DNA of 64,000 nt. Origin: Verrucomicrobiota bacterium. GTDB lineage: Bacteria > Verrucomicrobiota > Verrucomicrobiia > Opitutales > Opitutaceae. The position numbers and the translations under genes are program-made. The notes under the pieces were generated by a model. That model was given only the letters and a program-made list of their open reading frames with translations. It was not told where the DNA came from and ran no database searches. Within the stretch, counting starts at the first letter, position 1. Each line of letters begins with the position of its first letter. Shown piece by piece: positions 17,536 to 27,391 of the stretch. The stretch is taken from contig JAEYWP010000032.1 in assembly GCA_023428905.1 (NCBI GenBank), positions 124,001-188,000 on the forward strand, written 5' to 3'.

Positions 17536-19482
17536 ATGAGAAGCCTGCTTTGCCTAGCCGTCGCCTTTGCCCTCTGCCCTTTCCTGCCGGCCCAGGAAGT
17601 CCAAAGTCCGGACGGTGCCCTCACCGCCCGACTGGAACTGGCCGAAGGCCGCCTTTCCTATCGGGTCAGCCACCGTGGCCGACCTGTCGTGGTCAATGCA
17701 CCGCTGGGCCTTGAGACCAGTATTGGAAGTTTCGCGGACAAACTCACGCCGCTGGGCGAATCCGTGGTCGAGATCGACGAGCGTTACACCCTTCCACACG
17801 GAAAGGTGCGCACCGTGCACCACCGCGCGCGTGAGCTCACCGCCCGCTTTGCCAACGCTCAGGGCGATGAGCTGGCGGTCCTCGTCCGCGTGGCCGACCG
17901 CGATGTGGGCCTCGCCTATCGGATCTCCGCCAAGGACAAGCGCCGCATCGTGATCATGTCCGAGCGCACCGGCTTCCGTTTTCCGACTGGCTCCACCGCG
18001 TTTGTCACGCCCCAGGTCCCCTGGGGTGGCGGTTTTATGGCGACCAAACCGAGCTATGAGGAAGGATACCTCCTGGACGTTCCGGTCGGCACCGCCTCGC
18101 CTTCGGGCCTGGGGTTCACCTTCCCCGCGCTCTTCAAGCTTCCCACCGGAGGCTGGGCGTTGGTTTCGGAGACGGGGGTCACCAGCCAGTATGCCGCCAC
18201 CCGCCTGGGCGAGCCCACCGCGGACGGCCTCTACTCCATCGCCTTTCCCGAGGCTGCGGAAAACGCCGGCATCGGCGAGGCCACGGTGTCCGCCGCTCTG
18301 CCACTCACCACCCCCTGGCGCACCCTCACGGTCGGCGACACCCTGGCTCCGATCGTGGAATCGACGGTTGCGACCGACCTGGTCCGTCCGCTCTACGCCC
18401 CGTCGATGGACTACGCCCCCGGCCGCGCCGCCTGGAGCTGGCTGCTGTGGCAGGACCCGAGCATGAACGAGGCCGACCAGCGGACCTTTATCTCCCTCGC
18501 CGCCACCATGCGATTTGAATACATCCTGATCGATGCGCTCTGGGATGAGAACATCGGCCGCGAGCGGATGGCCCGGTTGGTGGCGGACGCGCGCGACAAG
18601 GGCGTGAAGGTGCTACTCTGGTACAATTCCAATGGCTCGTGGAACGATGCGCCCCAGACCCCGCGCAACCGCCTCGACAGCGCCCCGGCCCGGCGGAACG
18701 AAATGGCGTGGCTCAAAGAGATCGGTGTCGCCGGCCTGAAGGTCGACTTCTTCGGCGGCGACAAGCAGGTCACGATGAAGCTATACGAGGACATCCTGAC
18801 CGACGCCAACGCGTACGGGCTGGTTCTCAATTTTCACGGCGCCACCCTGCCGCGAGGGTGGGAACGCCTGTATCCAAACTTTATGACGAGCGAGGCCGTG
18901 ACCGCTTCGGAGAACCTGGTTTTCTCGCAGGGCTTTGCCGACTTGGAAGCCCACAACAGCACCGTTTTCCCCTTCGTTCGTAATCCGGTTTCGGCGATGG
19001 ACTACGGACCGGTCCTGCTCAATCGCAAGTTCTCGCGCGACCAGAAGGGCGGCAACATCCGCCGCACGACGGATACGTTCCAGCTGGCAACCGCGGTTCT
19101 CTACTTCTCGCCTCTGCAGCATTTCGGCCTGACACCGGAAAACCTGCGCGAACAGCCCGCCTTCGTCCTCGATTTCCTCCGGGAAGTGCCGGCGGTTTGG
19201 GACGAGGTGCGTTACATCTCCGGCTACCCCGGGAAGGACATCGTGCTGGCGCGGCGCCAGGGCGAGCGCTGGTACGTCGCCGCCACCAATGGCGAAAAGA
19301 CCGCCAAGGAGCTGACGGTGACACTGCCTTTTCTCGCCGGCCGGACCTGTACGCTGCTGCACGATCAAGCCGACCGCACCGCCGCCGAAACCCGCGTGAC
19401 CGTCGGCGCCAAGGGTGAGGTTACCCTGCGCCTCGAGCCCGAAGGCGGCGCGGTGCTTGTCTCGGGCCCAGGTCAAGAATAG
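17536..19482 (+). CDS. GH97 glycosidase, probably a retaining alpha-galactosidase-type member
   Basis: 648 aa with a signal peptide (LLCLAVAFALCPFLPAQ). It has an N-terminal beta-supersandwich, a (beta/alpha)8 barrel (FEYILIDALWDENIG, VKVLLWYNSNGSW) and a C-terminal beta-domain. GLKVDFFGGD carries the Asp nucleophile and NFMTSEAV the acid/base Glu of retaining GH97 enzymes; the glutamate base of SusB-type inverting members is not obvious. A retaining alpha-galactosidase is therefore the best call, with other alpha-linked sugars possible. The gene is divergent from the GH95 fucosidase and followed after 143 bp by a carboxylesterase on the same strand, so it belongs to a side-chain-removing group. 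Confidence 0.92.
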   Translation: MRSLLCLAVAFALCPFLPAQEVQSPDGALTARLELAEGRLSYRVSHRGRPVVVNAPLGLETSIGSFADKLTPLGESVVEIDERYTLPHGKVRTVHHRARELTARFANAQGDELAVLVRVADRDVGLAYRISAKDKRRIVIMSERTGFRFPTGSTAFVTPQVPWGGGFMATKPSYEEGYLLDVPVGTASPSGLGFTFPALFKLPTGGWALVSETGVTSQYAATRLGEPTADGLYSIAFPEAAENAGIGEATVSAALPLTTPWRTLTVGDTLAPIVESTVATDLVRPLYAPSMDYAPGRAAWSWLLWQDPSMNEADQRTFISLAATMRFEYILIDALWDENIGRERMARLVADARDKGVKVLLWYNSNGSWNDAPQTPRNRLDSAPARRNEMAWLKEIGVAGLKVDFFGGDKQVTMKLYEDILTDANAYGLVLNFHGATLPRGWERLYPNFMTSEAVTASENLVFSQGFADLEAHNSTVFPFVRNPVSAMDYGPVLLNRKFSRDQKGGNIRRTTDTFQLATAVLYFSPLQHFGLTPENLREQPAFVLDFLREVPAVWDEVRYISGYPGKDIVLARRQGERWYVAATNGEKTAKELTVTLPFLAGRTCTLLHDQADRTAAETRVTVGAKGEVTLRLEPEGGAVLVSGPGQE

Positions 19483-19508
19483 GCATCCGGGGGTAAATTT
19501 TTTCCATT

Positions 19509-19532
19509 CTACCCGCTCGGTCGATCGGGTAG
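19509..19532. repeat. Inverted repeat CTACCCG-N10-CGGGTAG
   Basis: A perfect 7-bp inverted repeat with a 10-bp spacer in the 143-bp gap between GH97 and the carboxylesterase, preceded by a T-run at about 19498-19503. The T-run is on the wrong side for a terminator of GH97, so a regulator site or mRNA hairpin is more likely. Confidence 0.35.
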
Positions 19533-19625
19533 TCTGGCGGCTGCTCCCACCCCTCCCGATACCGGGGTTGTCCGCGGTATGGCCCACGCCGCCGACGCGG
19601 CCATCAGGCCCGCCTTTTTTCTCCC

Positions 19626-21182
19626 ATGTTAAGATTCCTTGCTGTCAGCGTCCTCCTTTACCTCCTGCCTCTCGCGGCGCTCCCCGGGCAGTCCGCTCCG
19701 GTGAAAACCGAAGGCGGCCTCGTTCAGGGCACGACCGAGTCGGACTTGCACGTCTATCGCGGGATTCCGTTCGCCGCCCCGCCGGTCGGGGACCTGCGCT
19801 GGCGGGCCCCCCAGCCCGTAAAGGCGTGGGAAGGCGTCAGGGACGCGACGGCGTTTGGCGCCGATCCGTATCAGGGTGATGGCAAGGGCAACGTCGGTGA
19901 AGACTGTCTTTACCTGAACATCTGGACACCGGCCCAGAGCCCATCCGATCGCCTGCCCGTCCTCGTCTGGATCTACGGCGGCGGCTTCTCCTTCGGCTCC
20001 ACCTCCACGCCGGTCCACAACGGCGAACACCTCGCACGCAAGGGTGTGGTCCTGGTCACGATCAATTACCGGGTCGGCTCCCTCGGCTTCCTCGCCCACC
20101 CGGAACTTTCCGCAGAGTCTCCGCAGCAGGTGTCCGGCAACTACGGCCTGCTGGACCAGATCGCCGGCCTGCGCTGGGTGCGGGACAACATTGCCGCCTT
20201 CGGGGGCGATCCGTCGCGCGTGACCATTTTCGGCGAATCCGCCGGCGGCATTTCCGTCAGCATGCTCTGCGCCTCGCCCCTCGCCAAAGGCCTCTTCCAC
20301 GGGGCCATCTCCCAGAGTGGCGGCTCCTTCGGGCCGACGCGTCCGACCACTTATCCGGGTGAAAATATGCGCCGCCTGGCCGACGCGGAACGCTCCGGCG
20401 TCGCCTACGCAGCCAAGGCCGGGGCCGCCTCGCTGGCCGAACTTCGCGCGCTGCCGCCGGAGCGGCTTCCCGGAGGCTGGGGCAGCGGCACCGCCTGGCC
20501 GATCGTGGATGGATGGGTGATCCCGGATGACCAGTTCAAGCTGTATGAATCCGGCAAGTACAATGATGTGCCCGTCCTCCTCGGCTACAATTCGGACGAG
20601 GGCCTGAGTTTTCCGGGTGGCAAGACGCCGCAGGACTATGTCGAACAGACCCGGAAGCGGTTTGGTCCCCACGCCGACGCCCTGCTCGCCGTGTATCCTG
20701 CAGGCACCGACCGCGTACCCCGTTCCGCCCGCGACCTGATGCGGGACGCCGCCTTCGGGTGGCACACCTGGAGCTGGGCGCGCCTGCAGTCCCGCACCGG
20801 GAAGTCGACCGTTTACGCGTACCTCTTTGATCAGCACGCGGAGCGCCCTGCCGACTCACCCGAGGCAGACCACGGCATGCCCCACGGCGTGGACGTTCCC
20901 TACGTTTTCAAGACGCTCGACGCCAAGGACCCGAAGGTCACGCCGGCCGACCTGGCCCTTTCCGAAACCGTCGCGACCTACTGGACGAACTTCGCCAAGA
21001 CCGGGAATCCCAACGGCAGCGGGCAGCCCACGTGGCCCCCGTTCACGGAGAAGGCGCAGACGATGCTGTGGTTCCATAACGGCGCCAAGGTGGGCGCGGT
21101 GCCGAGTCCCGAAGGGCTCGCCGCCCTCGACACCTACTTCGCCTGGCGCCGCACGCCCGAGGGTGAAACCTGGGCCCAGTAA
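19626..21182 (+). CDS. Secreted type-B carboxylesterase
   Basis: 518 aa with a signal peptide (FLAVSVLLYLLPLAALPGQ). It shows classic type-B carboxylesterase blocks: YRGIPFAAPPVGDLRW, EDCLYLNIW, oxyanion IYGGGF, nucleophile Ser in FGESAGG, the acid in YNSDEG and His in HGVDVPYVF. Length is normal for the family. The ATG is preceded by CTCCC, not by a Shine-Dalgarno sequence. It follows GH97 on the same strand and is followed after 25 bp by the second GT-C-like gene. In this setting it may de-esterify acetylated or feruloylated plant oligosaccharides, but type-B esterases are broad and the substrate is inference. Confidence 0.93.
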   Translation: MLRFLAVSVLLYLLPLAALPGQSAPVKTEGGLVQGTTESDLHVYRGIPFAAPPVGDLRWRAPQPVKAWEGVRDATAFGADPYQGDGKGNVGEDCLYLNIWTPAQSPSDRLPVLVWIYGGGFSFGSTSTPVHNGEHLARKGVVLVTINYRVGSLGFLAHPELSAESPQQVSGNYGLLDQIAGLRWVRDNIAAFGGDPSRVTIFGESAGGISVSMLCASPLAKGLFHGAISQSGGSFGPTRPTTYPGENMRRLADAERSGVAYAAKAGAASLAELRALPPERLPGGWGSGTAWPIVDGWVIPDDQFKLYESGKYNDVPVLLGYNSDEGLSFPGGKTPQDYVEQTRKRFGPHADALLAVYPAGTDRVPRSARDLMRDAAFGWHTWSWARLQSRTGKSTVYAYLFDQHAERPADSPEADHGMPHGVDVPYVFKTLDAKDPKVTPADLALSETVATYWTNFAKTGNPNGSGQPTWPPFTEKAQTMLWFHNGAKVGAVPSPEGLAALDTYFAWRRTPEGETWAQ

Positions 21183-21207
21183 GGGCTGCAAGCCGCAACA
21201 GTCCGAC

Positions 21208-23658
21208 ATGGTGACAACCCCAGGCTTTCGGTCCTCGGGCTGGTGGCTGGTCGCGATGATCGTTCTGGGTGTCCTCGGATACCTCGATTTGAGCCGGGTG
21301 CAACGCACCCGCACCGTGTCGAGGCTGGAAATGGAGCCGAGGGCCGCGGACCCGCATACCCCCACGGGTTATGCGGGAAACCAGCGCCAGTTCGTCGTCC
21401 CGGAGCGGAACCCCGAAAGCTACCAGTGGATCGCCCACACGCAGGAGGCGCTGGCGGAGGGCAAGACGCGCCTCCGCCACTCCACCTTCGACAACTGGCC
21501 GGAGGGTCGGCCTGTCCATACGCCCTCCCTTTACCGCTGGTACCTCGCCGCCTTTGCGCGGACGCACCATGCGGTGGTGGGCTCTCCCGTCGGTCAGTCC
21601 GTGGAATGGGCAGCCCTCTTGACCGGCCCCCTCCTGCGCTGCATCGCGCTGCTGGCCCTGCTCGTTTACACCGGCCGCCGTTTTGGCGCCCTCGCATCGG
21701 CGTTGTTTGCGCTGGGCTGGCTCTGCCTTTTCCCGTTCTCCGTCACCTTTCTCGCCGGTCAGCCGGACGCCGCAGACCTCGCACGCGTGCTGGCCCTCGG
21801 TTCGGTGCTGCTGCTCGCGGGCACGCTTCACCCCGGAGAAGGAGCACCTGCGTCACACCAATCGCGCCGTGCTTTTATCCTTTCAGGAATCCTGGCGGGC
21901 GCCGGCCTCTGGCTGACGCAATCCCTGGTGGTGCCGGTCATCGTGGGCGTGGGTCTGGGCGCACTCGCCGCCCGCGTCCGCTCGGGCAAGGGTGCAACCT
22001 CCACTGACGGCTCGGCCGTCATGCCCATGCCCTGGCTTTCCTGGGGCATCGCGGGAGCGGTGACCGTTCTGCTGGGCTTCTTCGCCGACGACGGATTCGC
22101 GCCGCCGTCGACCTGGGTCCTTGAGGCCCTTCATCCCCTCTACGCCCTCTCCTGGTTCGGCTTGGCGGTCCTCCTGGATCTGGCAATGCGGTCGCCGTTC
22201 CGACAGGTCCGCTGGCGCTGGGCACGTGCGTTTGCCGGACTCACGGCATTGCTCTCCCTGCCCGTCGCGCTGTGGCTGGCGAAGAACCCGGGCTTCTTGT
22301 TGAAGGGCCCCCTCGACCATCGACTGCACGGCCTGTCCGACAGCCCGGCCGCAACATCTCTGGCGGCTTGGATCTCGCTCTCGCCGCCGCTCCCCGCCCT
22401 CGTTGTCATCCTCCTGCCGCTCCTGCTCGCGGCGGCGTGCGCGGCGGTGCTGCGTGGCACAAAGACCGAGATACGGGAACACAGGGGCCTGCTCGTCTGC
22501 CTGGGCGCCGTCCTCCTCACCGCGGGCTGGGCTTGCTTCCGCATCCGCGGGTGGTCCACCGCCGGCATGCTAGTCCTTCCCTTGCTCGCCCTGGCCGGGA
22601 ACCGGCTCTCCCAGGCTACGCTCTCCAATGCCCGGCGGAATGCCTGGCTGGCTGTCCTGGGATTGCTCCTGCTTCCTGGGCTGCTCCTCACCAGCGTCTC
22701 CGCCACAAAGGGCGGCGCCGATCAGCTGACGGAGAAGGACGCCGAGGCCTTGCTCGAGCGGCGACTCGCGCGCTGGCTGCGCGCGAGGATGGGCGCGGAG
22801 GATGTCTGCGTGCTGGCCTCGCCCGGACTCAGCGCCTCTCTCGCCTATTTCGGGGGAATCCGGGTGATCGCCTCTCCGTATCCGGAGAATCAACACGGCT
22901 TTCAGACCGCTGTCCGGATCGCCTCCTCGACCTCACCGGATGAGGCGCAGGCCCTCGCGTCGGGTCGCAGGCTCACTCACATCGCCCTTGCCTCCTGGTC
23001 CCCCGAACTCAGTGCAATGGCCCTCCTCAAACCCAGGGAAGGAGACGCGCCCTCCTTGATCGACCAGCTGGAGAACTGGCTGCCGCCGCGCTGGCTGCGG
23101 CCGGTGGCCTACCGCCTCCCCAGCGTGGAAGGCCTGCCGGACCACACCCTCGCGCTCTTCGAGGTCGTCGAGCTGCAGGACCAGGCCACGGCTCTCGCGC
23201 GACTGGCGGAGTATTTTGCTGAGATGGGACAGATGAAGCAGGCCCTCGCGGTGGTCGGCACGCTGATTCACCATTTTCCTGAGGACACCGGAGGGGCGGC
23301 CGCGCGGGCCCAAGTGGCAGCAGCGCAACGGGACCGCCCCGAATTTTCGGAAGCCGTGCGGGTGTTGCTGCGGGGATACTCGCAGCCGGAGATCGACGCA
23401 CTGGACTGGGAGCGGCGTGTGAGCGTCGCGTTGGTGCTTGCGCAAGCGCAACGCGCCGAGGCGGCGCGAGCCACCCTCCAGGCCTGCCTCTCGGAGGTGG
23501 ACGAGGCACGCCTGCGCAGCCTCTCTCCGGCCGCGCTCTACCGACTTATCCTCGCTGCCAGGACGATGGGCCTGGGATTCGAGGAAATGCCATTGTATCC
23601 ACGCGCGCTTGAGATGCTTCCGCCGGAAATGCAGGCCGCCGTCAGCCCAGCGCGGTGA
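21208..23658 (+). CDS. Polytopic membrane protein, GT-C/oligosaccharyltransferase-like, copy 2
   Basis: 816 aa from the ATG at 21208, just before the first membrane segment (GWWLVAMIVLGVLGYL). It is a paralog of the 12476-14893 protein. The first external loop has GYAGNQRQFVVPER, ESYQWIAHTQEALAEG and WPEGRPVHTPSLYRWY, then about ten hydrophobic segments, then a soluble C-terminal part with helical repeats (LARLAEYFAEMGQMKQALAV is TPR-like). The D/E-poor GYA.(N/D)QR...W....G....GRP order is the shared signature of the pair. It follows the carboxylesterase by 25 bp and is convergent, tail to tail, with FG-GAP protein copy 2. A glycosyltransferase activity is suggested by topology only; no donor-binding motif can be proven by eye. 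Confidence 0.75.
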   Translation: MVTTPGFRSSGWWLVAMIVLGVLGYLDLSRVQRTRTVSRLEMEPRAADPHTPTGYAGNQRQFVVPERNPESYQWIAHTQEALAEGKTRLRHSTFDNWPEGRPVHTPSLYRWYLAAFARTHHAVVGSPVGQSVEWAALLTGPLLRCIALLALLVYTGRRFGALASALFALGWLCLFPFSVTFLAGQPDAADLARVLALGSVLLLAGTLHPGEGAPASHQSRRAFILSGILAGAGLWLTQSLVVPVIVGVGLGALAARVRSGKGATSTDGSAVMPMPWLSWGIAGAVTVLLGFFADDGFAPPSTWVLEALHPLYALSWFGLAVLLDLAMRSPFRQVRWRWARAFAGLTALLSLPVALWLAKNPGFLLKGPLDHRLHGLSDSPAATSLAAWISLSPPLPALVVILLPLLLAAACAAVLRGTKTEIREHRGLLVCLGAVLLTAGWACFRIRGWSTAGMLVLPLLALAGNRLSQATLSNARRNAWLAVLGLLLLPGLLLTSVSATKGGADQLTEKDAEALLERRLARWLRARMGAEDVCVLASPGLSASLAYFGGIRVIASPYPENQHGFQTAVRIASSTSPDEAQALASGRRLTHIALASWSPELSAMALLKPREGDAPSLIDQLENWLPPRWLRPVAYRLPSVEGLPDHTLALFEVVELQDQATALARLAEYFAEMGQMKQALAVVGTLIHHFPEDTGGAAARAQVAAAQRDRPEFSEAVRVLLRGYSQPEIDALDWERRVSVALVLAQAQRAEAARATLQACLSEVDEARLRSLSPAALYRLILAARTMGLGFEEMPLYPRALEMLPPEMQAAVSPAR

Positions 23659-23660
23659 CT

Positions 23661-23696
23661 GTGCGGTGGAGGCAGGCAGACGCCTCCAGCCCGCAC
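23661..23696. terminator. Bidirectional hairpin between convergent genes
   Basis: Stem GTGCG-g-TGGAGGC (23661-23673) pairs with GCCTCCA-gcc-CGCAC (23682-23696), giving 7 + 5 bp with a small internal loop. It fills the 39-bp gap between the GT-C-like gene and the convergent FG-GAP gene. The lack of a long T-tract lowers confidence. Confidence 0.55.
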
Positions 23697-23697
23697 C

Positions 23698-26600
23698 TTA
23701 GCGCCGGAGTGTCAGCTGTCCCGGTTTACCGGAAAGGTCGTAACGGCGGGTGTCGCCATCCGGCCATCGCACCTCCACCTGCGTCAGCGGGTCCGCGTCG
23801 ACCCACGCGAGAAAGAGAGTGTTGGTTGATTGCGACAGCCCGGCGCCTCCACCGTACACCTCGCCCGTCCACCTTCGCGCCGATGCCCGCGTGGCAACCA
23901 CTCGGGACCCGACGGCGGAGACGTTCCCCGGCTTGTCCGCCAGCCGCAGCGCGAGCCAGCGCGCCCCGTCGCGAGCCTGATTCAACAATGCCAACGGGCC
24001 CGCACTGTTGCGCGCAACCACCACATCGGGCGAGCCATTGTGGTCCAGATCGGTGAGGCCGGCTCCGGTCGGAAAACCCTGCACCACGACGCCGGAGTCG
24101 CGGACGGACGCCGGCGTGAAGCCACCGGCTCCGTCCCCGCGCAGCAGTACGCCCAAGCTCCCGCCCTGCTGCCCAATATCGAGGGCGTACTGATTGGAAT
24201 TCTGAAAGAGCAGAATGTCTTCACACCCGTCGCCATCGAAGTCTCCCGTCAGGCTCGCCCGAGTCGGGCCAAGCTGTGCCATGCGGGGAAATTTCCGGAA
24301 GGTCCATCCTCCCTGTCCGTTGCTGAGGAAGACGCCGTTTTCAGTCTCCGTCACCTCCCAGCGGGCCGCCGCCTGCACCCGCTCCGGCCCGAGAATTTCC
24401 TCCACCGTCGCGCGTGCGTACGCATTGTTGCTTGGAAAGGTGCGGAGCACAACCGGGATTTCCAGGCCGAGTTCCCGCCTCGTCTTCCAGGGAAACAGCT
24501 TCTCTCCCTCAAAACGGGCTTCGATCAGCTGGGTCTTGCCCCGCGCCCCGAACTGTCCCCGAAGGAGGACGGCCGGACACTCCCGGGTGGACCGATAGCG
24601 GGTATTCAATCCGATATTACCGACGACATAGTCCATTCTCCCGTCTGCATTGAAGTCTCCGCCGGCGAGCGCGCTCCACCAACCCGTGCCCGCCGCGGCA
24701 AATCCGAGACGTTCACTCACGTCGGTGAAGCCGCTCTGTTCATTGCGAAAACACCGGACCTGTCCCCACTCTGTGGTGACAAGGAGGTCCAGCCAGCCGT
24801 CGTCGTCGACGTCTGTCCACAATGCCGAGGTCACCAGCCCGCAACGGGCGAGGGCGGTCTCCGCTCCGGCGTCCACGTCCACCAGCCGCCCACCCTCGTT
24901 TCGGAGCAGCATGCTGCGGGGCGTAGTCGGGTAGGCGCCGGGAGCAAGGCGCGCGCCCACGAACACGTCGAGGTCACCATCCCGGTCGAAATCGGCCGCC
25001 GCCAGCGCTCCCACCGCAATCCCAATCGCGTTGAGTGATTCTGCCAGGGCAACCGGGAGGCTCTCATCACCGCCGAGCAATCTGATCCGCCCCACCTTCC
25101 CTCCGGTGAACGCCTTCGTGCCCAGCGGAGCGAGCAGCACCTCGGGCCGCTCGGTTCCGGCGAGGTTGGCGATTAGGAGGGGTCCGTCGCCCCGGCGCGC
25201 ACCGGCTCCGCCTGCCCAGGGCCGAACGGAAAGTCCGGAACGGAGCTCGCCCACGACCTGCGCCAAACCCTCTGCTCCGGCTGCTCCGAGGAGCACCTCG
25301 TCAATCCCATCTCCGTCGATGTCCTGCGCCGCGATGGCCGGACCAGGGTCGCCGAAAAACAACCGCTGGAACGGATGAGCCAGCGGATCCGCGACGGGAC
25401 CGGTAGGTGGGGGGCCCAGGAATCGGGGTCCCACCTCCGCGCGCGCGAAGAGGGGAATGGCCACGTGGCTCAGCGCATGCGGTGAGGGGGAAACGTCGGC
25501 CTCTTCCAGTGTGTAGCGGAACCCCGCTTCGAGATTGTCGAAGGTCTGGGTCACGCCCGAAGGCCAGGATACGGTGACGCGACGCACGTGGCTGGCCTCA
25601 CCCAGACCAAAATGCACGATCTGCTCACTGCCGGAAAGATAACCGTGGGCGGCGGCGAGCCAGCGCACTTGCTTGCCTGCCGCGGTCTCAATCTCCACCC
25701 GCGCACCAATGCCGGGGCGGTTGGACCGCCGGCCCTTCAGGTCAAAGAGGATACGATTTCCAGCGGTCGCCGTGTTCCGCAGGAGGGTGGGCTCCGTGTC
25801 CAGGTTTGCCACCACCAGATCAAGGTCGCCATCGTTGTCGAAGTCGGCTGAAGCGCAACCGAAGCTTACTCCCAGGGAGTCGAGGCCCCAGGGCTTGCCA
25901 ACCTCGCGGAACTCAAGTGCCCCGCGGTTTTGATACGCCCGGTTCTTCTCCGCAAAGACCGGGCTGGAGCGCATCAGGGCGACGCGTGCCTCCGTGCTGT
26001 CCAGCCGCATCGATTGCTCCAAGAGATCCTGGTTATGCTGCTCACGCACCATCCCGGTGGTGACAAACACGTCCACCCGCCCATCGTTGTCCAGGTCGTC
26101 AAGCAGCAGCGACCACGTCCAGTCCGTCGCCTCCAGCCCCGCAAGGTAAGCGGCCTCCCGACATGCCTCCGTGCCGGTGCCGAGGAAAAGTGCGTTGCGC
26201 GGATACTGCAGCGGCCCCGGCGCGACAAGCGGCGGGCTGGTGACGGCGCGGGCCCCCGCCATGGTCCGCTGGTCCTTTTCGTGGGTGGTCGCGGCCATGT
26301 CCGCAACCAAAAGGTCGGAGAGCCCGTCGTTGTCCAGGTCCGCTGCATTCGAGCCCATCCCTGAATACGGCACGTGCGGCAGGGCCTGGGGAGCGACATT
26401 GGTGAAGGTTCCGTCGCCATTGTTTCGATACAAAGCGTCCGGCAGGGAGAAATCGTTGGCAAGGTAAAGATCGGGCCGCCGATCGTCGTTGTAGTCCCAC
26501 CAGGTGGCGGAATGCCCCAGGGTTCGCCCGGTGATCCCCGCCCGGGCGGTCACGTCCTCGAAGGTGCCGTCTCCGCGGTTGCGAAAAAGATAATCCGGCT

Positions 26601-27315
26601 GGCCGGCAGGATTCTCCACCAGGTTGAGGGCGGTGGTCTGGACAAAAACATCCAGCCAGCCGTCGCGGTCGAAGTCGCACCAGACCCCCAGGGTCGACGC
26701 ATCATTGACCGCCAGACCGCGGCGGGCTCCCTCCTCCGCAAAGGTACCGTCGCCGCGATTCACAAAAAGCAGATTGGGCGCCCCGGTGCGGCAGACATAC
26801 AGGTCCGGCCAGCCGTCGTTGTTCACGTCGGTGAAGGACGCGCCCTGGTGCCAGACCGCCGGCGTTTCCCCGCCCCGCAGGCTGCCGATCCAAGACTGCA
26901 TGCTTCCCAGCATGCCGCTGGATGCGGCCGCGGGCGCACGCAGGCCCGCCGTCTCCGTCACATCCTCAAAACGCCAGTCCCCCCGGTTCCGGTAAAGGCG
27001 TCCTGGTGCGGTCTTGCAGACCACATAAAGGTCCGGCCGGCCGTCACGGTCATAATCGCCCACCGCCACGCCGGTCCCGAGGGATCCGCTCGTGAACTCC
27101 GCGAACCGGCTCGACCACATGGTCGGATCGTCGAAGCGATTTTTCGCGGTGATGCCGGTGGCGGACGCGGGCATCGCAGTGAAGAGTGTGTCCGCCTTGG
27201 TTTCTGCGGGGGAATTGAGGGGCCGCGCGAAAGGCGCGGCAGAGAGCGCTGCGGTCTGGCAGCCGCAGAGGGTGACGGTGAGGCAAAGGCCGAAACGGCG
27301 GGGGGCGGGTAACAT
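23698..27315 (-). CDS. Secreted FG-GAP/VCBS-repeat protein with UnbV (ASPIC) domains, copy 2
   Basis: 1,205 aa from the ATG at 27315, directly preceded by GCCCC. The signal region ends in LTVTLCGCQTAALSAAP; LCGC is a weak lipobox, so this copy may be a lipoprotein, whereas copy 1 has an ordinary signal peptide. About 13 FG-GAP motifs are visible (DYDRDGRPDLY, DVNNDGWPDLY, DFDRDGWLDVF, DFDNDGDLDLV, DVDDDGWLDLL). There are two UnbV-like modules (GIGARVEIETAAG with VSWPSGVTQ, and VGSRVVATRAS with VRWPDGDTR). It aligns with copy 1 along its length, starting with TGI..KNRFDD..MW. It is the next gene after TonB receptor 2 on the same strand, across an intrinsic terminator, and is convergent with the GT-C-like gene. 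Confidence 0.9.
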   Translation of the reverse strand: MLPAPRRFGLCLTVTLCGCQTAALSAAPFARPLNSPAETKADTLFTAMPASATGITAKNRFDDPTMWSSRFAEFTSGSLGTGVAVGDYDRDGRPDLYVVCKTAPGRLYRNRGDWRFEDVTETAGLRAPAAASSGMLGSMQSWIGSLRGGETPAVWHQGASFTDVNNDGWPDLYVCRTGAPNLLFVNRGDGTFAEEGARRGLAVNDASTLGVWCDFDRDGWLDVFVQTTALNLVENPAGQPDYLFRNRGDGTFEDVTARAGITGRTLGHSATWWDYNDDRRPDLYLANDFSLPDALYRNNGDGTFTNVAPQALPHVPYSGMGSNAADLDNDGLSDLLVADMAATTHEKDQRTMAGARAVTSPPLVAPGPLQYPRNALFLGTGTEACREAAYLAGLEATDWTWSLLLDDLDNDGRVDVFVTTGMVREQHNQDLLEQSMRLDSTEARVALMRSSPVFAEKNRAYQNRGALEFREVGKPWGLDSLGVSFGCASADFDNDGDLDLVVANLDTEPTLLRNTATAGNRILFDLKGRRSNRPGIGARVEIETAAGKQVRWLAAAHGYLSGSEQIVHFGLGEASHVRRVTVSWPSGVTQTFDNLEAGFRYTLEEADVSPSPHALSHVAIPLFARAEVGPRFLGPPPTGPVADPLAHPFQRLFFGDPGPAIAAQDIDGDGIDEVLLGAAGAEGLAQVVGELRSGLSVRPWAGGAGARRGDGPLLIANLAGTERPEVLLAPLGTKAFTGGKVGRIRLLGGDESLPVALAESLNAIGIAVGALAAADFDRDGDLDVFVGARLAPGAYPTTPRSMLLRNEGGRLVDVDAGAETALARCGLVTSALWTDVDDDGWLDLLVTTEWGQVRCFRNEQSGFTDVSERLGFAAAGTGWWSALAGGDFNADGRMDYVVGNIGLNTRYRSTRECPAVLLRGQFGARGKTQLIEARFEGEKLFPWKTRRELGLEIPVVLRTFPSNNAYARATVEEILGPERVQAAARWEVTETENGVFLSNGQGGWTFRKFPRMAQLGPTRASLTGDFDGDGCEDILLFQNSNQYALDIGQQGGSLGVLLRGDGAGGFTPASVRDSGVVVQGFPTGAGLTDLDHNGSPDVVVARNSAGPLALLNQARDGARWLALRLADKPGNVSAVGSRVVATRASARRWTGEVYGGGAGLSQSTNTLFLAWVDADPLTQVEVRWPDGDTRRYDLSGKPGQLTLRR

Positions 27316-27340
27316 GGGGCGCGGAACGGGGTGGCCAGAC

Positions 27341-27378
27341 ACAAAAGAGGCGCGCTCCCCCAAAGGACAGCGCGCCTC
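27341..27378 (-). terminator. Intrinsic terminator of TonB receptor 2
   Basis: A 10-bp perfect stem (GAGGCGCGCT at 27347-27356, AGCGCGCCTC at 27369-27378) is followed on the minus strand by CTTTTGTGTC. It lies 13 bp beyond the receptor stop and 25 bp before the FG-GAP start codon. Confidence 0.85.
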
Positions 27379-27391
27379 GCTGCGAACCTGA

